Shown: in pieces, positions 33,459 to 44,106 of the stretch
How the letters are laid out: every line of letters begins with the position of its first letter
Numbering within the stretch: position 1 is the stretch's first letter
Made by a program: the position numbers and the translations under genes
The notes under the pieces: model-generated
Told to the model about the DNA's origin: nothing
Seen by the model: the letters and a program-made list of their open reading frames with translations, nothing else
Databases searched by the model: none
NCBI GenBank assembly: GCA_001643675.2
Contig: LSRY02000043.1
Coordinates: 310,001 to 374,000 of the forward strand
Direction of reading: 5' to 3'
Length of the DNA stretch: 64,000 bases
Source: Monocercomonoides exilis
Lineage: Eukaryota; Preaxostyla; Oxymonadida; Polymastigidae

Positions 33459-36400
33459 TTCTTCTTCTTCTTCTTCTTCCTCTTCCTCTTCTTCTTTTTC
33501 TTCTTCTTCGACATCTGCCAGAAAAAGAAGTAGAGAATACACATCTTTTGTCTCATCTTCATATCCTTCCTCTTCGTATCCTTCCTTTTCATATTCTTCT
33601 ACCTCTCTTCTTCAGTCTCCTAACTTTCAATCAAATATTTCTCCTTCTCCTTCTCCTTCTCCTTCTCCTTCTCATTCTCATTCTTCTTCTTCCTCCTCTT
33701 CTTCTTTGCCTTCCTCGTCTGTTAAGCCTGCTTTCTCCTCACATCTTCCGTTTTCACGTTCATTTCCTTCTCCTCCTACTCCTCCTCAATCTTCTTTTTC
33801 TTCTTCTCCTACTCCTCCTCCATCTTCTTTTTCTTCTTTTTCTTCTTCTTCTTCTTCTTCCTTCTCTTCCTCCTCTTCCTCTTTCTCCTCTTCCTCTTCT
33901 TTATTTCATCATCTTCCTCTTTCTCTTCACTCACCCTCACTTTCACACATTCACCATCACCTTCACCAACACCAACAACATCATTTTCATCCTTCTTCTC
34001 TGCAGTTAGTTATGTTCCATCCAATGGAATGCTTCTCTTCCTTCGAAATTTCTCAATTTTCGCCTTTTTCCTCTTCTTTCTGCTTTTCTTTCAGCAAATT
34101 CGCAGCAGAAGGAACACCTTCTGTAAAGTTTTCTGTTCTTGTTGATATGAAAAAAGTAAATCTTTTTGCATTTTCTTCACTTTCTTCTTCCTCTTCCTCT
34201 TCCTCTTCTTCTTCAACTTCTTCTTCTTCCTCTTCTTCTTCTCTTTCTTCTTCTCTTTCTCCTTTAATCACACGAAACGACTCAACTTCTCCTTTTCTCT
34301 TTCACAGCAATTCCTTGGCACCAGTCGAATCAGATTCATTTATTCAACCTTCTTCTTCATCTTCTTCTTCATCTTCCTTTTCTCCTCCTCCTCCTTCTTC
34401 TTCATCTATTTCTTCTTCCTCTTCTTCTTCCCTCTCTTCCACACTTCCAGCTATTCGCCCTGAATCTACATCTTTCCCTCATTTTGATCGTTCTCATCTT
34501 ACTCCTTCTCTTCGCTCATCATCATCATCATCATCATCTTCTTCTTCTTCTTCTTCCTCTTTCTCTTCCTCCTCCTCCTCCTCCTCCTCCTCCTCTGACT
34601 CCCTCATCACCATCAGCAAAACCCCTCCTCCTCTTCCCTCTCGCTCTTCCTCTCCTCTTTCCTTCACTGCCTCTCTCATCACCCCTTCTCCTTCTCTCTC
34701 TCGCTTCGGCTCTTCTTCTCGCAATTTCCATTCATTTCTACCGCAACTCAACCAAACACAACTGCAATCTTCTCCGTTTGCTCCGAATTCTTTGTTTCGC
34801 TCTTCTTCTTCAATTTCATTATCACCTTTTTCTTCTTCATCTTCTTCTTCTCTTCTTCCTCTTCCATCTTCTCCCTTTGCCTCCGTCAGAGCCTCAGCCA
34901 GTGGGATAACCCTTTCCTCTTCTGTTCGCCCAGCTCACTTTCTGTTTGGAAGCTCCGACGGCTCCTCTTTCTATTCATTTGAGAAGAACGAAGAAAAAAT
35001 TGCTGATAGAATTTCAACTTCTTCTTCTTCTTCTTCTTCTTTCTCCTCTTCTTCCTTTGGAAAGAAGATAATTCCGAATTATTCACAAATATCTTCTTCC
35101 TCTTCTTTTTCTTCCTCTTCTTCTTCAAAACGCTTTTCTCATTTGTTCCGTTCGCAATCTGTTGGAAGAATGGAAAGAAGGCGCAACAAAAAGGATGAGC
35201 TGTCTTTTCACCCTCCTTCTGCTTCTTCTTCATCCTCCTCTTCCTCTTTCTCTTCCTCTTCCTCTTCCTCTTCCTTCTCCTCTTCTTCTTCATCTTCTTC
35301 CTCTTCTCCTTTTTCTCATTCTCCTTCTTTTTCTATTTTAAGGTCACCTTCTTTCAAATCCTTCGAGACAACTCCACGAAGCAGACCAACTCCTCGTTTC
35401 ATTCGCTTTTCTTCTTCTTCTTCCTCCTCTTCCTCTTCTTCTTCCTCTTCTTCTTCCATATCTCCTTCTCTTCCTCCTCCTCCTCCTTCTCTTCCTTCTT
35501 CTTTCTCCTCTTTCTCCTCTTTCTCTCTGTCTTCTTCTTCAACTTCTCATTTGCCCACACAAAGATATTTCGATTCCAAACAAGAATTCGACAATTTCAA
35601 TGGAAGAAGAATGAACGTTAGCACACCAAATTTACTTGATTTTAGCATACAACAAGAAGAAGGCAATAGATCGTTACATTTACAAGAAGCAGCAAATGAA
35701 GAAGAAGAAGCAAAAGAAGAAGAGAAAGAAGAAAAGAAAGAAGAAGAAGAAGAAGAAATCAACAACATTATCACATTAGATATAGATTTACTTCCACTCA
35801 ATGAATCCAATGAAGAATTCTCCATCTCCGAAGAGAGCGACAAAGGGAATAAACCACAATTTCTCCGAAATCAAGCATCTCATTCAGAAAATTTCTCCGA
35901 AGCAACAAGAAGCCGGAGAAATTCAATAGATAGAAATGTATCGACGTTTGAGGTTAACCCACGGAGGCAGCGTTCGCCTTCAATTGATGTGAAAGAGGAG
36001 AATGAAATGAATGAAGAGAAAATGAGTGAGAAAATGAAAGGAAAAGTGAAAGAAGGAGAAAAAGGAAGAGAAGGAGAAGGAGAAGGAGAAGGAGAAGGAG
36101 AAGGAGAAGGAGAAGGAGAAGGAGAAGGAGAAGGAGAAGGAGAAGGAGAAAAGAATAGAACACAAATGTCTGTTTTGAACCCTTCTTTTGCCTCTGCGCT
36201 GAATGAAAGTGAAGCAACAGAGTCAGTTTTGGAGATCATTAAAATCTCAACTGCACTTTTGAACTTAGTTTCTGATGAAGATGTTAGTTTTGTGAAGGGA
36301 AAAGGGAATTATCAGAGGAAGGAGAAGGAGAATGAAGAGAAGGTTGTTAAAGGAAACAAAAAAGAGAACAATAAAGAGAAAAACAAAGAAGAAGATAATG

Positions 36401-37737
36401 AAAATGAAAATGAAAATGAAAATGATAAAGATAATGACAATGATAATGCTAAAGATCATTATAATGATGACAAGAACATTAATAATTTGAATGATAAGCT
36501 GTTGTATGGCTCAGATAAATTCACATCGTGTGAACTTGTGTATATATCGCCTTATATTCACAATGCGTATATTCCAAAGGAAATAAAAGAGGAAGATGAG
36601 AAAGAAGAAGAAAGAGAAAGAGAAAGAGAAAGAGAAAGAGAAAGAGGAGAAGGAGAAGAGAAAAAGAAAAACAAGAAAGAAAAAGAGAAGAAGAAAGAGA
36701 AGAAGAAAGAGAAAGAGAAAGAGAAAATGATAAAGAAGAGCAAAACACAATCAGAGGAGAAGATTAACACACTCCATTTTGAGAGAATCTTTCTGAAGAG
36801 CTTCAATTCTTTTCTTCCTTCTTCTTCTTCTTCTTCTTCCACTCCAACTTCTTTGATATCAATATTTCCTGTCATTACAATTGTGCCTCTTCCTTATTCA
36901 TTCATGTCTCTATTGTCTTCTCTTTATTCTTCTCTTCCTTCTTCTTCCTCTATTTCTTCCTCTTCTTCTTCCTCTTCCTCCTCTTCCTCTTCTTCTTCAT
37001 CATTTTTTCCCTCCTCTTCTTCTAATATATTCAATTATCCCCTCTCTTCATACTTCCAATGTACTTGTCCTCCTCTTTTCAAGTCCAAAAGGCAAAAATC
37101 AAAGAAATGCCTGCAAATTAATCGGATAACAATGGAATTAGATTCAAAATTTGCGAAAGAAGAAGAGAAGGAAGAAGAAGAAGAAGAAGAAGAAGAAGAA
37201 AGTGAGAAAGAAGAGAAAGAACAAGGAGACAAAGAGGAAGAAAGAAAAGGTTATTTATTCAATGGATGTGTTGATAGAAGAAATAACGATAACTTACCTT
37301 CAGAGGGGCAAATGAACAATGAAGCAGTTTGCATGAATGATTGCTTAAGAGAAAGAGAGAAGTTGAAGATGAAGCATGATGAGCAATTCCCTTCTCTTCA
37401 ATCAACAGCATCTACACATCCTCTTCCTTCGAATGCTTCATCATCATCTTCATCATTTTCTTCTTCTTCTTCTTCCTCTCCCTCTCCCTCTTCACTCTCT
37501 CCCTCTCCCTCTCCCTCCTTCTCCCACAACCCCCCCTCTTCCCATCCTTTCCCTTGTCTCTTCTGTCTCCTCTCAAAATACATAAATGAATATCTCCATC
37601 TGCAGAGGCAGGCTCGCAGCAGCTATTTAATAGACAGCTGCCCTTTTATTGGTGCAATTAACTCGTTTGGCCATCATTTTGAGCTTATTGACGATTTGCT
37701 GTCTGTTTTATCTTCCCTTTCTACTGCGAGAAAGTGA
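25079..37737 (+). CDS. Giant Ser/Glu-rich protein with longin-like N-terminus
   Basis: Exons 25079-25166, 25223-25302, 25360-25468, 25530-25714 and 25816-37737 give about 4,127 residues; the last exon alone is open for 11.9 kb. Residues 1-154 read like a longin domain: strand MNGFIILDAESGMHLYSQ, helix INCYGLCANLYAILSLSSLI, hairpin LSPDINIHFSFSEKPPLLA, helix SESLALFVVNQITGMFLSCY. Longin proteins of this kind (MON1, CCZ1, HPS1, FUZ) act in Rab GEFs or in ciliary trafficking. The rest alternates Ser runs with Glu/Lys runs. Short complex islands lie between, for example near 28620-28800, 30290-30400, 30760-30900, 34000-34160 and 37060-37140. It ends with a helical-looking segment containing FELIDDLLSVLSSL. 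I cannot name the protein. The N-terminal exon joins were chosen for frame and fold; each is individually uncertain. Confidence 0.6.
30638..30750 (+). repeat. TCC/TCT trinucleotide tract
   Basis: Near-pure homopyrimidine run on the coding strand encoding serine with a short Ser-Pro section, inside the giant protein gene. Confidence 0.85.
36071..36150 (+). repeat. GAAGGA hexanucleotide array encoding Glu-Gly
   Basis: About thirteen perfect copies of the hexamer in frame within the giant gene; homopurine on the coding strand. Confidence 0.9.
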
Positions 37738-38302
37738 TATTCAAATTTAAAAAAGAAAAGAAAAGAAAAGAAAAAAAATAAATAATTTATTAATGGTTTT
37801 TAATTTCGAATATATAACTTTTTATACACATATTATTTTCATTCACACAATTCTTTTTGCAATAAGTCTTGTTGCTATTTTTAATGCAATGAATTATTTT
37901 GAAGATATTTCCATCATTTTCGATGAAGATGTTGATCCAACGCCAATTCTTAATTAGCAACATCTTTTTATTTTTTTCATCAAAATTTAATACACTATTT
38001 TGTTCCATCATTTGATAGCACTCACGTTATTCTTTATTTTTTTCGTCTCTTTTTGTTATGAGTTAATTTTATTTATTTATAGAATAATTTCATTATACTT
38101 TTTGGTATTTTTTATAAGAATTGAAAGAAAGTGCATTGATCATACTTTCCATAAAGGGCTGATAAAGCGGTTATGAAAGATTCTTTTATCTAAAATGAGT
38201 CGTACATAAACGAATATATTTGATTCACATTAATACAAAATTTACTTGTTCTTATCAAACCTAATTTTGATCGCGATATAAATAATTTTCTTTTTTCGTT
38301 TG
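37738..38302. other. Intergenic region
   Basis: AT-rich spacer between the giant gene and the striatin-like gene. A short AAAAG repeat follows the stop at 37750-37775. No supported gene is seen. Confidence 0.5.
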
Positions 38303-41300
38303 ATGATAGGTGCCCAATGCCGCTTTGAACAGCCTGCTGGCTATTCAACTTTTGATCTTTTATCTAGCTTATCATACGAAGCAAAGCGAGTATATGAGCT
38401 TGAAGTGCAGAAAAATAAATTTCTCCAAAATGATAACAAAGTTAGTTGATTACCATTGTTGTTTTTTTAGTGAGCACAATTTTTTTGAACATTATCAATT
38501 CGTTCCTGATTATATTCACACTATTTTATTATGTGAAATACTCGCTAGGAGTTAAAAGATACCATACAGAAACTGAAAAATCAATTTGAAGAACAAACAA
38601 AAACATATGCTGAAACTGTTTCATCATTAAAGACTGCTTTGTCTATTCAAAGGTATGCTGATTTCTTCTATTAATTTTAAGTAATATTCTTTTACTGCGT
38701 TTGTTTCCTTTGGATTTTTTGTTGTTAAAATTACGTTTAGGCTAAAATCTCATTCTCAAAATGTAAATGACGAAATTCCATCACTATCAACCCTTTTAGA
38801 ATCCATACTTCAGTGTGTTATTTCTCTTTGCTTTTAAAACGAATTCATGTTTTGTATTTATTTAAGATATTTTTGTAATTTGGGATTTCCTCAGTCTGTT
38901 GCTCGTACTCATGCGATTGCGCTATTTGGTGATATATCCACAACAGTCATAACACCTGTTTTTGGACCAGAGCGTGTGCAAGCAGAACAAAAACTCGTTT
39001 TATCAACGAAAACTGTTGAATGGGAACAGCTACCCCATTCAACCTCATCTCAGATTTCTCCTGTTACCTCACATGTCACAATCAATATCCCAACCTCTCC
39101 AGTATTCACCACACATTCTGCATCTCAGGCACTTCAACTGACTTCTCCGCATCTCACAACCTCATCCTCTTCAAACCAAGTCTCGCCCTCTCTTACAACT
39201 CCTCCCCTGACTCCTCCAGCTTTTCTCACACCACCAGACACACCACCCACACGAAGTTCAGCAGACGTGCAAAACAGCACTTCTCTGTTAACTTCATCAT
39301 CATCATCATCATCTTCTTCTTCATCGTTAATATCTTCTGCCCCAGCTTCATTGACAAGCTCCATCCAGCAGCATATGACACCCTTGCAGCAGCTCACCCC
39401 GTTAGACCGTCTGTCTGCTATTTCTATCGATGCAGCGTCTCAATCAGCATCTTCCGAAAGCTGCGACAGCACCTGGGCAAGTTCCAGCTCAAAGTCCAGT
39501 TCTGACCCTAGTTCCAACTCCAGTTCTGGTTCCAGCTATGATCCCAGCTCTAATTCAGCATCAAGCTCATCTTCGAGTTCTGGCTCTGTCTCTGCTTCAA
39601 ACACAGGATCAATCTACAGTTCTGATCAGTCAACCACAAAGAAGCCAGAAGGGACGGGTGCTTCTTCTGCATTCTCTCTGTTTCCAGGTGTCTCTTCAGT
39701 CAAACAGGCTGATGTGAACTCGGCCGACAGCAGCTCCTCTGAGTCGCCTTCTGCGGGCTCTTCGAAGAATACGCTGTCATCACAAACAATTTCTCCTTCT
39801 CTTTCTTCTCTTTCTTCTTCTTCGACTTCTCCTTCTCTTCAGCCCACCACTCCACACTCCAATCCTTCTTCTCCCTCCACTCAGCCTTCTCTTCAATCTC
39901 CTTCTCTCTCTCCTTCTCTCTCCTCTTCCTCTTCCTCTTCCTCTTCCTCTTCCTCTTCCTCTTCCTCTCCCTCTCCCTCTCTCCCCCCCCCTCTCTCTTC
40001 TTCCAACTCATCCTCCTCTTCCCCCTCCTCTTCCTCCTTCTCCTCTTCTCAGTTCGCCAACGCCTCTTCCGAGCCCTTTGACTTGCCTGACTTTGCTCGT
40101 GCTGATCGCGCTGCCTCTTTCCTTCAGGCTTCTCTTCTCTCTGCAAACTCCTCCACACTCCCTCAGCCCACTTCCCCCGTACCTCGCTCCCCTTCATTCA
40201 CTTTATCGCCTGCGAAGAGCAATTCTCCGCCGGTTTCTCCATCTGCGTTGGCTTTGGGCTCATCATCATCATCATCTTCTTCTTCTTCTTCTTCCTCTTC
40301 CTCTTCTTCCTCTTCTTCCTCTTCTTCTTCTCAAGCAATTTCTTCTGATGAAGCAAGCCTTCATCAGAGCAATGACACCAAATCATTGAACAAGAGCGGA
40401 GAAAGTGCACAAGCAATGCCGATGGCGTCTGAACAGACAGGCAAACAGAAAAATGGAGAGGTTGAAGCTGTTGTTATGCAGAGTGGGATTTCAAATGAGC
40501 AGAATGCAATCAACAGCAGCAGGCCAGTAGTGCTGCAGGCATCTGATCAAACGAATGTTGCTTCTTCTTCTTCTTCTTCATTATCTCCTTCTCCTTCTTC
40601 TGTTTCTTCTTCTTCCTCCTCCTCTTCCTCAGAACAACCAGCCCCCGACCGCTTTTCCACTGTCTTGATCGAGTCAGTGAAGCGCACCTCATCAGAAACA
40701 GGCATTCCATCCTCTGCTCTTCAAAAGGCCCCTTCCTCTGCCACGCAGCCCCTTCTCTTCCGCGAATACCTCTCCTGCCAAACTCCCCAGCTCTCCTTCT
40801 CTTCTGCCTCTCTCCAGCACCATTTAGCTTCTATTCGTGATGTCAGCTTCCACCCGAATGCTCTTTTGCTTCTGATCTCTTCAATGGATGGCACATCTTC
40901 ATTGTGCGACATCACAAGCACTACAAGAGCAGCCACACGCTCTCATCGCGCAGAATCCGACGGATCTTCTATGTCTTCTAGTTCTTCTCAGCGTTCTTCT
41001 TCTTCCTCATCTTCCTCCTCCTCATCATCATCATCTTCTTCTTCAGGATCAATGTCTTCTTCTCACCGAAGGGACATTATTGAGCCTGTAGCACTGTTTC
41101 GCCCGTCGTATTCAATCACTTCGGCATCTGCTGTCCGCTCCCCAATCATCCCAGCTGTCTCTTCGTGTCTTTCTCCTTCTTTTATCCCTCCTCTGTTGAA
41201 TTCTTACTCTTCTCCTTTCTCCTTTGCTCCTTCAAGTGTGTTATCTTCTTCTGTGTTCTCTACAGGCGATGATCTAAGCTCAGGTGGCTCTTCCAATTCT

Positions 41301-43545
41301 TCTTCTTCTTCTTCTTCTTCTGGAAGTGGAAGTGGAGGAGGAGGAGGAGGAGGAGGAGGAGGAAGTATGAATGGAAGTATGAATAGCAGCATTCCTTCTC
41401 TTTTAGCCCCTCAGCAATCATCAATAGCACCCCTGACAAACATCCTTGCTGCGAACACTGGAATTCCACCGCAAAAGTTTCGCCGGCGGAGAAATGGCGT
41501 GTTTTGCTCCACTTTCCTTCCGTCGCTGGTGACAGCGTTGGATGAGAAGAGAGAGAGAGAGAGAGAGAGAAGTGGAGATGGGAGCAGAGGAGGGGATTAC
41601 AGCAGAAGCGGAAAGGGAGAGGACAGAAGTCGGAGATCGTCTTCGGGGATAAACGGAGAAACCTCGTCGTGTTCCTCCTCCTCCTCCTCTTCTTCTTCTT
41701 CTTCTTCTTCCTCGTCTTCTTCTTCATCGAAGACGAAGACACTGGGCTGCTTGGCACAAGGAGGAGAAGACGGGATGATACGAATCTATGCGCTTCCAGA
41801 CCCGAAATATCGTGTGATGGATCCACACGGCTGCTTGTCTTCTCTGAAGCTGTATGAACTGAAGGGGCACAGGGATGTTGTGTATTCGATTGCAGAGAAG
41901 AGAGAAGGAGGAGGAAGTGGAAGTGGAAGCGGTGGCAGTAGTAGTGGCAGTAGCAGTGGGAGCAGCAGCGGCGGTGGGAGTGGGAGTTTTGTGGGCTCCT
42001 TCGACCACTCGTCCTCTGGATATGGCTCGTCTCTCTCATCCTCTGCATTATCTGCTGCTGTTTCTTCTTCTTCATCTCCATCTTCTGCCTCTTCTCTGTC
42101 CTCGTTCACGTCACAGTCCACACTCATCGTCTCTTCCTCTGCCGATGACACCGTCCGCGTCTGGCGAGTGTCTGGCAAAGTTCCCTTTTCAGCCCAGCCT
42201 CCGCCTTCCCCCGGGAGCAGCTTAACGGCTTCATTGGCACAGCGCTCCTCAAGCTTTACTTCTTCACAGACATTGGGGGCAAGATCGCCTTCTTTCTCGT
42301 TCGGTGGCTCCCCTACTGCCTCTTCTCCTTCGTCCCAGTCGTATGTGGGAGAGATCGCATCGTTCACACACTCGCCGTCAATTTCGCTGTTTTCTTCTTC
42401 TAATTCTTCTTCTTTCTCCTCTTCTTCCTCCTCCTCCTCTTCTTCTTCCTCTCCTTCTTCTTCCATGGGGAGTGTGTTAGATACTCCAGTGACTGCCTTC
42501 TTCCACCCAACAGTTGGATCACGTGTGGTGGCTGGTTATGTCTCAGGAGATGTTTGTGTCTATGATGTCATTGCTGGAAGGAGAATGTGCCATACATCGA
42601 CAGCTAATATGGATGTGTGTTGATGTTATTATTATTGTTGAATATACATTTTTTTTTCGAATTTTAAATGGAAATTGTTATGTTTATTTATTTTATTTAT
42701 TTATTTATGTTTAATGTTTTATTTATTTTAACAAAAAAATTTATTGTTATTATTATTATTCTAACCTATTTAATTTCTTTCTTTTCTCTTTCTCTCTCAT
42801 ACCCCCCAGCAATCCACCTACTTCCGCTTCCCCTCGCGCATCGTGTCTCTCACTCCTTCCTCTTCCCACCACAGCCTCTCTGCCCCGTTCATCGCCACCA
42901 CTGCCGACGGCTCGCTGCATCTGATTGACCAGAACAGCTGCACCGTCACAAACACAGTGAAAAGAGCACATTCTTTGCCCCCTTCAGACATTTATTCCCC
43001 TCAACAGCCGTCGATTTATTCCGCAACTGGCTCCACTTTCTCCCCGACGCTGGCCCAGACTCGGCCGATTGTGATGTCTGCGTGTTATTCGTCGTCATCA
43101 CTGATCTTTTTGACGGCGGGGAATGATTGCTCGATTAGAATATGGGACAGAAGGAACTTGTCGCAGCCGTTTTGCTCAGTTGTATGTGGGATGGATGAGT
43201 GTTGAATTTAGAATAGAAAAATAATTTTTTATTTTTATTTTATTTTATATGAATTTTTTATTGTGGAATTTGAAATTTATTATGTGAATGTTTGTTTTGT
43301 TCATTAATGTTATAATTATCATTAAATTATTTGCTTTCACTTTCTTTATTCATTTTTCTATTTTGTAATTATCTTTCTTTCCATTTTCTCATAAAAAAAA
43401 ATTCCCCTTTTTTAATTAGGTTACCAACCACAGACCTATTTTTGATGAGGGTATCACGAAGATATTGATGCATCCAGCAATGCCTGTTTTGGTCTCTGCT
43501 GGCGCTGACGGCACTGTACAGCTCTACTGTCATCCATTCAGATAA
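38303..43545 (+). CDS. STRN: Striatin-like protein (STRIPAK scaffold, PP2A regulatory subunit)
   Basis: Exons 38303-38440, 38549-38652, 38741-38812, 38867-42614, 42810-43181 and 43420-43545 give 1,519 residues. The N-terminus (GYSTFDLLSSLSYEAKRVYE, then a long Lys/Glu/Gln coiled coil) lines up with the striatin coiled coil that binds PP2A-A. WD40 blades follow the striatin pattern: RDVSFHPNALLLLISSMDG, the long blade CLAQGGEDGMIRIYALPDP then HGCLSSLKLYELKGHRDVVY, LIVSSSADDTVRVWRVSG, VVAGYVSGDVCVYDV, FLTAGNDCSIRIWDRRN, and a last blade HRPIFDEGITKILMHP ending in SAGADGTVQLY. The final blade matches the striatin C-terminus, except that five residues follow the Val-Gln-Leu-Tyr. Ser/Gly-rich insertions sit between the coiled coil and the WD domain and also inside loops of several blades. 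Start ATG at 38303 is the first in frame after an upstream stop. Confidence 0.85.
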
Positions 43546-44106
43546 AACCTTGTTTGAATTCAATTTATTAAATATTTGAGAAAATTTGAAAAGATGGTTA
43601 AAAAAATAATTTTTTTGTTAATTTTGAACGAAAAAATGAAATTATAAAATTTTGGAAAATAAAGGAAAACAAAATATTATTGTTTATTTTTGGTTTTGTG
43701 TTTGTTTTTTTGACTTTCCAAACACATCTTGTATTTGTGCTATTTTCTTTAATTATAATACTTTTTCACTTCATTTTTACTTTTTGCCGTTGTAAATTAT
43801 TATTTCATAAAGACTTAAAATGCATTTGAGAAATTATAAAACATTTTTCCCCCTCGTTTTCGACTATATCGTTTAAAGGAAGTGTTTTTGTAACTTTTTA
43901 GAGAGATTTTTAGATTTGAAAACAATTGATTCAAAAAGTCATTTTAAACTTGTTTTCAGAAATGAAACTGGAAATTTTTTTTGAAAAAAGGAAAATGATT
44001 TTCTGTAAACAAAGCCAGAAAAAGATATTTTCTTAATAATTCTTTTTCTTTTTTTGATGGTTTTTTGATCTAAGCCATTTTAAGTTAAAGAGAATTATTT
44101 TCGAGA
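43546..44106. other. Intergenic region
   Basis: AT-rich spacer between the striatin-like and SEC23 genes; no supported feature. Confidence 0.5.

Noticed and set aside
33420-33520. CRISPR-like regular array
   Set aside because: The periodicity is a trinucleotide (TCA/TCT) tract with no spacers, in a eukaryotic coding exon.
41260-42081. 273-codon antisense frame opposite striatin
   Set aside because: Composition mirrors Ser/Gly runs and conserved WD40 strands on the plus strand; no recognisable domain.
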